Positions 26,627-33,122 of a stretch of DNA of 33,122 bases are shown here, piece by piece (position 1 is the stretch's first letter; each line of letters begins with the position of its first letter). Location: positions 1 through 33,122 of the forward strand of contig JABXJS010000111.1 in the NCBI GenBank assembly GCA_013538855.1. The letters run 5' to 3'. This stretch comes from Herpetosiphonaceae bacterium. GTDB taxonomy: Bacteria; Chloroflexota; Chloroflexia; Chloroflexales; Herpetosiphonaceae. The notes below the pieces were generated by a model. It made no database searches. It was given only the letters and a program-made list of their open reading frames with translations, and was not told the origin of the DNA. A program made the position numbers and the translations under genes.

Positions 26627-27916
26627 GTGGATGATCGTCTTTCAACGTTTTTAGCCACGTGGAGCGCACGACGGGTGATGCAGGGCACGCTGGTGGTGAT
26701 CAGTGTGCTGATCATCGCCTATCTTATGATCAGCTTCTACAGCGTGCTGATCGTTATTTTCGTCGCCTTTTTGCTTAGCACGGCTGTCCGACCACTGGTG
26801 CAGCGCCTCCAGCGCTTCAATATTCCCCCGGCCGTCGGCGTCATTATCACCTATAGCCTTTTGCTAGGGGCATTGATAGGGATCGTCGTGCTGGTGGTGC
26901 CGCTGGTTGCCAACCAGATTAGCGCCATCAGCACCAACGTTCCCGCGTACTACCAAGACCTGCGGCGGATATTCGTGCAGTCGTCGAGCGGCATCATGCG
27001 CACAATCGGGCTGCGCCTGCCAGTCAATCCACCAGAGGTTTTCGGCAGCCTTGGCGCGCAGTCGGCAGACGCGAGTGCCAGCGCTGCGAACCTCCCGGTT
27101 CCGCAGCTCATTAGCATTATTGGCGAGATCGGCAAAGGACTCTTCGTGCTGATCGCAACGCTGCTGCTTGGCTTTTACTGGACCCTTGATGGCGAGCGGA
27201 TTATTCGCACGCTCATACAGCTAGTACAGCCTGAGCAGCGCGAGCAAGCCCGTGAGATTGTGCAGGAGATACAGGCGAAGCTTGGCGCGTATATCCGCGG
27301 CCAGATCATCCTTGATCTAGCTGTAGGCAGTATGGCGATCGTCGCCTATCTCTTGATCGGTTTAGACTATGCGCTGGTGCTAGGAATCCTAGCCGGAGTA
27401 CTAGAGACGGTGCCGATCCTTGGCCCGATCCTAGGCGCAGTGCCACCGGCGCTGATTGCGTTGGCCAGCGGCAACACGAACGCGCTCATCTGGGTGATTG
27501 TTGCCACTGTGGTTATTCAGCAGCTCGAAGGCGCAATTCTCGTCCCGCGGGTGATGGATCGCGCCGTAGGGGTCAATGCTGTGGTCACGCTGCTAGCCTT
27601 TGCGGCCTTCACCTCGCTGCTGGGGCTGATTGGCGGCTTGCTGGCGGTGCCGCTGGCCGCCATCATTCAGATTATCGTCATTCGACTCATCTTTCAGCGC
27701 CAGAACCTGCATCCGCTGATTGAGCGGCGCGATCAGTTTGGCGTGCTGCGCTATCAAACCCAAGAGCTAGGCGAGACCGTGCGCATGCGCGCGCGCACCG
27801 CCGAGGACAGCGATGACGACAAGCTTGAGAGCATCGACGATGAGCTAGAGGCGATCATCGCCGATCTCGATGCGCTGCTAGCGCAGGCCAGCGCGCCGCT
27901 AGGGGACATGGAATGA
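26627..27916 (+). CDS. AI-2E-family (UPF0118) permease 1
   Basis: The 429-aa membrane protein belongs to the AI-2E transporter (PerM/TqsA/YtvI) family. It has N-terminal helices (VISVLIIAYLMISFYSVLIVIFVAFLLSTAVRPLV), a long middle soluble region (about 95-200), and a conserved C-terminal helix bundle including YALVLGILAGVLETVPILGPILGAVP and VNAVVTLLAFAAFTSLLGLIGGLLAVPLAAI. Members export autoinducer-2 or ions, and the cargo cannot be deduced. The C-terminus ends in an acidic coiled-coil-like tail (EDSDDDKLESIDDELEAIIADLDALL). The start is GTG at 26627, with AGAGGA 8 nt upstream. The frame is open further upstream to a GTG at 26495 that lacks a ribosome site. It overlaps the second permease by ATGA. 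Confidence 0.9.
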   Translation: MDDRLSTFLATWSARRVMQGTLVVISVLIIAYLMISFYSVLIVIFVAFLLSTAVRPLVQRLQRFNIPPAVGVIITYSLLLGALIGIVVLVVPLVANQISAISTNVPAYYQDLRRIFVQSSSGIMRTIGLRLPVNPPEVFGSLGAQSADASASAANLPVPQLISIIGEIGKGLFVLIATLLLGFYWTLDGERIIRTLIQLVQPEQREQAREIVQEIQAKLGAYIRGQIILDLAVGSMAIVAYLLIGLDYALVLGILAGVLETVPILGPILGAVPPALIALASGNTNALIWVIVATVVIQQLEGAILVPRVMDRAVGVNAVVTLLAFAAFTSLLGLIGGLLAVPLAAIIQIIVIRLIFQRQNLHPLIERRDQFGVLRYQTQELGETVRMRARTAEDSDDDKLESIDDELEAIIADLDALLAQASAPLGDME

Positions 27917-29148
27917 AACAGCTTGCTCGTGTTACAGCGCTGGTAGTGCTCACACTAGCACTGGTTGCGCTCGTATGGATGTTCAGCAGCGCTGTGCTGC
28001 TCTTCTTGCTCTCGCTGGTCGTGGCGGCAGCAGTGCGGCCTTTTGCTGTACGCCTTATGCAGCGCGGACTGCGGCGTAGCCTGGCCTACGGCATCGTCTA
28101 TGCGCTGATCGTTGTGCTGCTCGCGAGCCTGCTCGTGGTGATCACGCCAGGGCTGCTTCAAGAGATTCAGCGTGCAAGCGACTCGGCGCTCCAGGCTTAC
28201 AGCCGTATTCTGGTCAACTGGCCTAAGGGCAGGCCCTGGCAGCGCAAGATTGTTCCGGCACTGCCGCCAAGCCAAGCGCTGATCGACACGCTGGCGGGGG
28301 AGCGCGGCTCGGCGCTGTTCGGCCGTGTGCTCGGCTTTAGCAGCGGGCTATTTGATGTGCTAGCCCAACTGGTTGTCGCGCTCTCGTTAAGCATCTACTG
28401 GGCCAGTGACCAGCGCCGCTTCGAGCGGCTGTGGCTGTCGCTCATCAGCGCCCATGAGCGGCCGCGTGCGCGCACGATCTGGCGTGATGTTGAGCGAGAA
28501 GTCGGCGACTATGTGCGCAGCGAGGTAAGCCAGAGCCTGCTGGCCGGCGTTAGTCTTGGGCTGGGCTACTACTTCATCGGCCTGCCCTACCCAATCCTGC
28601 TGGCGCTCTGGGCGGCGCTCGGCTGGCTGATCCCCTGGGTCGGCGTGCTGCTGGCGCTGATTCCAGCGGTGCTCGTAGCATGGCCGCTGGGGATTGTAGG
28701 CATGATCGGCGCAGCACTGCTTACAATCGGCGTGTTTGTGGTGATGGAGGTGTGGGTTGAGCCGCGGCTCTATGGACGCTCACGGGTCAGCCCGGTGCTG
28801 GTGGTGATTGTGCTCATGATCATGGCACAGTATGCAGGCATCCTCGGCATGCTGCTAGCCCCGCCCCTAGCCGCTGCCACCCAGATTTTAGCTCGCAGCC
28901 TCTGGTTCCGACCAGTGCCGCGCAGCCAGCCCACCGCGCTCCTTGCGCAGCTCGTCGACCTGCGCACACGCCTAGCTCACCTGCGCCTAGAAAGCAGTGC
29001 GAGCGACGAGATTAACACACCGCAGCTCCAGAGCCTCTTCGTCCACACCGAGGAGCTGCTCGACAAGACCCACGCGACGCTGGCAACTGGCGGCATGCTC
29101 GTGCAGGTGGTAGAATCGGACGCAAGTCAGGCAGCTTCAACAGCATAA
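27913..29148 (+). CDS. AI-2E-family (UPF0118) permease 2
   Basis: This 411-aa paralogue has the same layout: MFSSAVLLFLLSLVVAAAVRPFAVRLMQ at the N-terminus, a soluble insertion, and then LPYPILLALWAALGWLIPWVGVLLALIPAVLVAWPLG and YAGILGMLLAPPLAAATQIL. It is clearly diverged from the first permease, with lower conservation of the typical GPI/GAVP stretch. The start codon overlaps the previous stop (ATGA), so the two are made together and could form a hetero-oligomer (inference). The soluble C-terminal segment after about residue 335 is polar, with a helical tail. Confidence 0.88.
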   Translation: MKQLARVTALVVLTLALVALVWMFSSAVLLFLLSLVVAAAVRPFAVRLMQRGLRRSLAYGIVYALIVVLLASLLVVITPGLLQEIQRASDSALQAYSRILVNWPKGRPWQRKIVPALPPSQALIDTLAGERGSALFGRVLGFSSGLFDVLAQLVVALSLSIYWASDQRRFERLWLSLISAHERPRARTIWRDVEREVGDYVRSEVSQSLLAGVSLGLGYYFIGLPYPILLALWAALGWLIPWVGVLLALIPAVLVAWPLGIVGMIGAALLTIGVFVVMEVWVEPRLYGRSRVSPVLVVIVLMIMAQYAGILGMLLAPPLAAATQILARSLWFRPVPRSQPTALLAQLVDLRTRLAHLRLESSASDEINTPQLQSLFVHTEELLDKTHATLATGGMLVQVVESDASQAASTA

Positions 29149-29182
29149 CCACAGAGTTCTCGCAGCCAAGGGAGGAAGCGTA

Positions 29183-29422
29183 ATGAAACGCCACTGGAAA
29201 CAAGCCCTCGTGACGTTAGGCAGCACGCTCGGCAGCCTCGTGCTCGCTGCCTTGTTGCGATCAGACGACCCACACGACCAGCCCCAGCCGCCCGCAGCCG
29301 AGCAGCGCCTGGCCCAGCGCCCACAGCCACGCGGCCTGCGCGGCCATATCGTCGACATGGTCTCCGATGTGCTCGCTGAAACCTATCGCAAGGTGCGCGA
29401 GCAGCAGGAGCGGCAGCGATGA
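29183..29422 (+). CDS. Small protein, 79 aa, with N-terminal hydrophobic helix
   Basis: The 79-aa product has a basic N-terminus (MKRHWKQ), one hydrophobic segment at about 8-26 (LVTLGSTLGSLVLAALL), a Pro/Gln-rich middle and a charged amphipathic C-terminal helix (VDMVSDVLAETYRKVREQQERQR). The function is unknown. GGGAGGAA lies before the ATG. It begins 34 bp after the second AI-2E permease and overlaps the YihY gene by 4 bp (ATGA), so it belongs to the same operon and may act as an accessory to these membrane proteins. Confidence 0.8.
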   Translation: MKRHWKQALVTLGSTLGSLVLAALLRSDDPHDQPQPPAAEQRLAQRPQPRGLRGHIVDMVSDVLAETYRKVREQQERQR

Positions 29423-30489
29423 ACTGGATTAAGTCTACCGCCTGGCCGCTCGTTCAGCGCACCTTCAAAGAGTTCAACAAAGACGAGTGCTCACGGCTGG
29501 CGGCATCGCTGGCCTACTATGCCGTCTTTGCGATCTTCCCGCTTGTGCTGCTGATGATCACCATCCTGGGGTTTTGGCTGCGCGCGCGCGGAGCCGAGCT
29601 AGGGGCCAACGCCGAGCAGGAGCTTATCAACCGCCTGCTTAACGCTGTTGGCTCGAATGTCTCCGATGATATCGCCCAGTCGCTTGCGCCGATCCTGCGC
29701 GATATCAAGGTGCAGGCAGGCACCAGCGCACCCATTGCACTGATCACCACGCTTTTCGCCGCCAGCGGTATTTTTGTGCAGCTCGACAACGCCTTCGACA
29801 CGATCTGGAATGTGCCACCAGCCCCGTCGAGCGGCATCCTGGGCACGGTCAAGCGTACGCTCTTCGAGCGCGGCAAGGCATTTCTGCTGGTGCTGAGCAT
29901 TGGCGTGCTGCTGGTCGGCTCGCTGATTATCTCAACAGTGCTGACAAGCCTCAGCAAGTATGCCCAGCACCTGCCGGCCGGCGACGCGGTGTGGCGCTGG
30001 CTGACGTTCGGCGTCTCTTTTTTCTTGAATGTGCTGATCTTCTCGGCGCTGTTTTACTTTATGCCCAAGCGCGAGCTACGCTGGCGCGATATGCTGCCAG
30101 CCGCTCTGCTCACAGCGCTGCTGTGGGAGGTTGGCAAGCAGGTGCTGTCGCTGTACTTGGGCAACAACAAGTACACCGCCTCGGCCACCATCAGCGCATT
30201 TATCGCGCTGCTCGTGTGGATCTACTACGCGAGTCTGATCCTGTTCTTTGGGGCCGAGTTCAGCCAAGCCTACACCATGTGGCGGGACGAAGAGCGCGAG
30301 ACAGCCGTGCTGGCCACGCTCCCACCACCGCCAGAGCTGCCCGCCGTTGGGATTCGTGGCCCAGAGGCTGCGGCGCAGCAAAAGGCCGCCTACGCCACAA
30401 GCGGTGTGATCGTTGGTGCGCTGGCGGCAGTCGTGATCGGCGGCCTGAGCGTCGTCGCCAGCATTATTCAGGCGCTGCGGCGGCGCTGA
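29419..30489 (+). CDS. YihY/BrkB-family inner-membrane protein
   Basis: The 356-aa protein matches the YihY/virulence factor BrkB family: CSRLAASLAYYAVFAIFPLVLLMITILGF at about 15-43, TTLFAASGIFVQLDNAFDTIWNVP at about 110-133, and helices KAFLLVLSIGVLLVGSLIIST, LTFGVSFFLNVLIFSALFYFMP and TISAFIALLVWIYYASLILFFGAEFSQAY. Six membrane helices are expected. Molecular function in the family is unsettled (once misnamed RNase BN). The C-terminal about 75 residues add a proline-rich cytoplasmic stretch and a further hydrophobic helix. It is the fourth gene of the AI-2E operon, coupled by ATGA to the 79-aa gene. Confidence 0.93.
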   Translation: MNWIKSTAWPLVQRTFKEFNKDECSRLAASLAYYAVFAIFPLVLLMITILGFWLRARGAELGANAEQELINRLLNAVGSNVSDDIAQSLAPILRDIKVQAGTSAPIALITTLFAASGIFVQLDNAFDTIWNVPPAPSSGILGTVKRTLFERGKAFLLVLSIGVLLVGSLIISTVLTSLSKYAQHLPAGDAVWRWLTFGVSFFLNVLIFSALFYFMPKRELRWRDMLPAALLTALLWEVGKQVLSLYLGNNKYTASATISAFIALLVWIYYASLILFFGAEFSQAYTMWRDEERETAVLATLPPPPELPAVGIRGPEAAAQQKAAYATSGVIVGALAAVVIGGLSVVASIIQALRRR

Positions 30490-30535
30490 TCTTGCCTCTT
30501 GGAGGCTAGACCGTAGTCAATACAGGAGGTACGCA

Positions 30536-30769
30536 ATGGTCACACCACCATCACGACCTGGCCCGATTGGCGAGCCGCCCAATCCAATGCCACTGCCCGA
30601 GGGCGACCCGCCTAGCCCGGTCGATCCAGCTAGCCCGCCGACGCCGCTCGATCCGCCGCCAGGGCCAACACCCACGCCGACACCGCTCGATCCGCCGCTC
30701 GACGTGCCCACGCCAGTTGATCCAGGCCCAGGCGTGGGGCCGCTTGGCGAGCCGCCGCACTCACGCTAA
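30536..30769 (+). CDS. Extreme proline-rich small protein, 77 aa
   Basis: By my count 32 of the 77 residues are proline. The body repeats the patterns PxDP and TPLDPP, and the motif GP(I/L)GEPP occurs near both ends (PGPIGEPPNP and VGPLGEPPHSR). There is no signal peptide or hydrophobic segment, and the protein must be disordered or polyproline II-like. The coding case rests on a near-perfect AGGAGGT Shine-Dalgarno 6 nt before the ATG and a full-length frame right behind the YihY gene. Its stop overlaps the stop of the convergent gene. It might be a spacer or scaffold for wall or membrane proteins. The function is unknown, and a spurious GC-driven frame is the main alternative. Confidence 0.65.
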   Translation: MVTPPSRPGPIGEPPNPMPLPEGDPPSPVDPASPPTPLDPPPGPTPTPTPLDPPLDVPTPVDPGPGVGPLGEPPHSR

Positions 30770-31602
30770 GGCCCGCTCGCCGCGATGGACGCGCTGACAT
30801 CGGCGTTATATGCCACATCTTCAACCGTGAACAGCGCCCACGGGCGACCAGCATCGAACCACGTAACCGCGCCTGTGGCTGGCAGCAGATGGCCTTGCAG
30901 TAAGCGCCAGTCACGGGCCTCATTGAGCCACAGCGTCTTATGCGCGCTTGTGGCTTCTTTATAGCGCAGTGACTCCAGCGTGCTGAGCAGGCCGGTCTCG
31001 GCATCAAAGCGCGCCAGCAGATACTCCTGCTCGCTGCCAAAGGGCACCACCAGCGTGGCAGCAGACGCATCGATTGGCTCCCAGCGCACGCGCTGATCCG
31101 TCACCCAGAGGGCGGGAAACCAGATCGCCTCGGCCCACAGCGCTAGGTTGGCCCCCTGGTCAACCTGCGGCCCGCTACTGGTGCCAAACGGCAGATCAAG
31201 CCGCGCCTTGCCGGCCAGAAAGTGCTCGTTGACCTGCATCAGCGGCATGCCAAGCACGTTCACCTCGATGTAGTGCCGATAGCCAACGCCTGCTGCATGA
31301 ATAAAGCGAAAACGCGCCGGCCACGTGAGGCCCCCCAGCCGCAGCGTCGCACGCCCAGAAAGCACCGCCGAGCGAATCAGCGGCACGCGCTCGCCGTAGA
31401 GCTGCCAGTAGAAGCGCTCGACCGGCGCAGGCAGACCAGACGGCAGCGCGATAGTCTCAGATAGCCCGCGCGGCTGCTTGACCGGGGCAAACGGCTGCGG
31501 CTGTTTATGCAGGCCCAGCCAACCCAGCCCGGCAAGCGCCGCCCCCACGCTTGCGATCAGCGGAAGTTTCGGCAGCGGATGGTCATATATGCTCTGTTGC
31601 AT
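30766..31602 (-). CDS. DUF6544-like conserved protein with N-terminal membrane anchor
   Basis: The 278-aa protein has an N-terminal hydrophobic segment at about 12-30 (LPLIASVGAALAGLGWLGL), then a soluble beta-rich domain. Recognisable stretches are LPAPVERFYWQLYGERVPLIRSAVLSGRATLRLGGLTWPARFRF, YIEVNVLGMPLMQVNEHFL, NLALWAEAIWFPALWV, VRWEPIDASAATLVVPFG and a late TWFDAGRPWALFTVEDVAYN. This fits the DUF6544-type proteins, which have no assigned role. The ATG at 31602 is chosen because GGAG sits 8 nt upstream. In-frame alternatives at 31629 and 31641 lack a ribosome site. It is convergent with the proline-rich gene, the stops overlapping by 2 nt. Confidence 0.72.
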   Translation of the reverse strand: MQQSIYDHPLPKLPLIASVGAALAGLGWLGLHKQPQPFAPVKQPRGLSETIALPSGLPAPVERFYWQLYGERVPLIRSAVLSGRATLRLGGLTWPARFRFIHAAGVGYRHYIEVNVLGMPLMQVNEHFLAGKARLDLPFGTSSGPQVDQGANLALWAEAIWFPALWVTDQRVRWEPIDASAATLVVPFGSEQEYLLARFDAETGLLSTLESLRYKEATSAHKTLWLNEARDWRLLQGHLLPATGAVTWFDAGRPWALFTVEDVAYNADVSASIAASGP

Positions 31603-31714
31603 CGCTCCATCTCCAACGTGTGCATTCATCGCATCGAGCATACACGCTCAAAAGGGCGCGCCACAGAAACAAATGCCTACCGAGGGTTACAGCTTATACA
31701 CACAGCGACGCGCC

Positions 31715-31748
31715 AAAAACACCAGCGGCCACCCACATGGGCGGCCGC
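31715..31748 (-). terminator. Terminator of the 80-aa membrane protein gene
   Basis: GCGGCC (31725-31730) pairs with GGCCGC (31743-31748), with an inner CCC/GGG stem after one mismatch. On the minus strand the stem is followed by TGGTG and then TTTTT (complement of 31715-31719). Confidence 0.78.
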
Positions 31749-31771
31749 ACGTCGGCTGATTAAGCATTAAC

Positions 31772-32014
31772 CTATGTGAACAGCATTTGAGCAAAGCGGC
31801 TGGCCACCAAGAAGCAAAACAGCGCCACCAGCAGCGTCCAGCCTGCGCCGCCGAGCACCGCCAACGCCATGTTGGCCGGGCCAGCGCCAGCGATGCGCGA
31901 GCGTGGAATAATCTCGCCCTGGACCGCGCGCAGCGCTGTGACTAGCAGCAGCACGCCCAGTACAAGATGCACGAGGCCAAATCCAATAATCGCAAGTGCG
32001 CCAAAAAAACTCAT
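31772..32014 (-). CDS. Small two-helix membrane protein, 80 aa
   Basis: The 80-aa protein has two predicted membrane helices: about 3-27 (FFGALAIIGFGLVHLVLGVLLLVTAL) and about 48-74 (MALAVLGGAGWTLLVALFCFLVAS), joined by a basic loop (PRSRIAG). No family is recognised and the function is unknown. The ATG at 32014 is chosen because AGGAGGT precedes it. An in-frame codon at 32038 would place that site inside the gene. It has its own promoter and terminator and is divergent from the MFS gene. Confidence 0.75.
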   Translation of the reverse strand: MSFFGALAIIGFGLVHLVLGVLLLVTALRAVQGEIIPRSRIAGAGPANMALAVLGGAGWTLLVALFCFLVASRFAQMLFT

Positions 32015-32048
32015 ACTACCTCCTAAAATCAACCCCAACGCCGCCTCT

Positions 32049-32076
32049 ATTGTAGCAGGAACAGCCTGCCCGGCAA
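32049..32076 (-). promoter_or_regulatory. Promoter of the 80-aa membrane protein gene
   Basis: On the minus strand: -35 TTGCCG (32076-32071), 16-nt spacer, extended -10 TGC-TACAAT (hexamer 32054-32049). It lies 35 bp before the start codon. Confidence 0.7.
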
Positions 32077-32079
32077 CTC

Positions 32080-32108
32080 TTGACGCCTATGGAACTTCCT
32101 CGGACAAT
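32080..32108 (+). promoter_or_regulatory. Candidate promoter of the MFS gene
   Basis: -35 TTGACG (32080-32085), 17-nt spacer, -10 GACAAT (32103-32108), about 46 bp before the ATG at 32154. It is back to back with the promoter of the 80-aa gene, only 3 bp apart at the -35 boxes, so a single bound regulator could affect both. Confidence 0.5.
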
Positions 32109-32153
32109 GGCAGGTACAACAATCTCGCTCTCGATTGGCTACAAAGAGGTTTT

Positions 32154-33122
32154 ATGACAACAAAAGCGGCAGCTTCTGAACGCCGACTGCCCTGGGGCCT
32201 GATCGTGACCGCGCTGGTAATCTTCCTCGCCGCGCTCGACCAGACGGTGATCATCACCGTGTTGCCCGAGGTCGTCAAGTCGTTCAATCTCACCATCGAC
32301 GAGGCCTTTGGCCAGGGTATCTGGGTGGTCACCGGCTACTTATTGGGCTATACAGCGGCCATGCCACTGGTCGGGCGCATCGCTGACTCCTATGGGCATC
32401 GCAAGGTCTTTCTCGCCGCCATGGGCATCTTCGCTGTCGGCTCAGTTGGCTGTGCCCTTGCCGGATCTGTGCCAACGCTGGTCGCATGGCGCATTGTGCA
32501 GGCCATCGGTGGCGGCGCAGTGCTGCCAATCGGCCTGGCCATCGCCGTCGAGGAGGTCGGCGAGAACAATCGCGCGCTGGCGCTGGGCCTCGTCGGGGCG
32601 GCTGGCGAGGCGGGCGGCGTGCTTGGCCCAGCCTACGGCGGCCTCATCTCGCAGCTAGAGATCGGCTCCATCGACGGCTGGCGCTGGGTCTTTTGGTCCA
32701 ACGTGCCGCTGATCGCCATCCTGCTGGTGCTGCTGATCAAAACACTGCCAGCCCACAGCGGCGCACGGGGCCGGGTCGATTACCTGGGCGGTGGTCTGCT
32801 GGCGCTGGCGCTGACGTTCCTCACGCTGGCACTCTCGCGCTCGCTGGGCAGCCTCGCCGTCGATCCGGCGCTCACCGAGCAGGGCGTCGATCAGTTTGCG
32901 GTTGAGTGGACCTCGCCGCAGACGCTGCTGATGCTGGGCCTGTCCATCGCCGCCCTCGTCGGCTTCTGGATCTGGGAGCGGCGGGCGAGAGAACCGCTGA
33001 TTGACCTGCGCACCTTTCGCGTGCCAGCCTTCAGCGCCGCCAATGCCACCAATGTGCTGGTCGGCGGAGCCTTGATCGTGGGCATGGTCAACGTGCCGTT
33101 TTTCGCCAGCACAGTGCTGGGC
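32154..33122 (+). CDS. DHA2-family MFS transporter, 3' end beyond the window
   Basis: The frame is open from ATG at 32154 to the window end (323 codons, no stop). It begins MTTKAAASERRLPWG and continues with the family motif LAALDQTVIITVLPEV (motif D1), WVVTGYLLGYTAAMPLVGRIADSYGHRKVF (motif A) and GLVGAAGEAGGVLGPAYGG (motif C of drug:H+ antiporters). At least eight membrane helices are covered. This is the EmrB/QacA-like 14-helix group, which exports drugs or other amphiphiles by proton exchange. The substrate is unknown. AAAGAGG precedes the ATG. About 40 percent of a typical protein is missing at the right edge. Confidence 0.9.
   Translation, partial: MTTKAAASERRLPWGLIVTALVIFLAALDQTVIITVLPEVVKSFNLTIDEAFGQGIWVVTGYLLGYTAAMPLVGRIADSYGHRKVFLAAMGIFAVGSVGCALAGSVPTLVAWRIVQAIGGGAVLPIGLAIAVEEVGENNRALALGLVGAAGEAGGVLGPAYGGLISQLEIGSIDGWRWVFWSNVPLIAILLVLLIKTLPAHSGARGRVDYLGGGLLALALTFLTLALSRSLGSLAVDPALTEQGVDQFAVEWTSPQTLLMLGLSIAALVGFWIWERRAREPLIDLRTFRVPAFSAANATNVLVGGALIVGMVNVPFFASTVLG

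Overview
The window is about 33 kb of GC-rich, densely coded bacterial chromosome with no phage, plasmid or CRISPR signature. The gene mix suggests a member of the Chloroflexota, probably class Chloroflexia. It includes a KOW-containing barrel protein of unknown role, a receiver-roadblock protein, LppX-like and other lipoproteins, DUF3105, PspC, paired AI-2E-family permeases and an intein-containing IMP dehydrogenase. That placement is inference from protein content, not a phylogeny.

Layout. Positions 1-474 hold no convincing gene but carry two decaying copies of a 248-bp tandem repeat. Next come a glycogen-debranching enzyme (475-2484) and a tight three-gene signalling operon (2569-6536): a barrel/KOW protein, a receiver-GAF-histidine kinase, and a receiver / Pro-Ala linker / roadblock protein. 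A secreted lipoprotein faces this operon. Divergent from the lipoprotein is psuG, coupled to a DUF3105 membrane-anchored protein. From 9389 to 15794 nearly everything is on the minus strand: guaB split by a 424-residue intein, a DAHP synthase (aroF type), an unknown 142-aa protein, an LppX/LprG-like lipoprotein, a metallo-beta-lactamase-fold hydrolase and tRNA-Cys(GCA). Then follow a PspC protein, a PAS-PAS-GGDEF diguanylate cyclase, a four-helix membrane protein and a radical SAM protein. Positions 20028-24158 form a NarL-type two-component system coupled to a BcrAB-like ABC exporter. A homoserine dehydrogenase is divergent from a YugP-type zinc peptidase. Positions 26263-30769 hold small membrane proteins, two overlapping AI-2E-family permeases, a YihY/BrkB protein and an extreme proline-rich 77-aa protein. 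The right end has a DUF6544-like protein, an 80-aa membrane protein and a DHA2-type MFS transporter cut by the window edge.

Recurring features. Genes in the same operon are often joined by ATGA overlaps (psuG/DUF3105, kinase/regulator, ATPase/permease, AI-2E pair, small protein/YihY) or by a stop codon fused to the next Shine-Dalgarno sequence (TAGGAG). Convergent genes are mostly separated by strong hairpin terminators. Many promoters show an extended -10 of the form TGnTAnnnT. The most striking single item is the intein inserted directly before the catalytic cysteine of IMP dehydrogenase, with splicing motifs intact but an apparently dead homing-endonuclease core. The least understood system is the barrel/kinase/roadblock operon.
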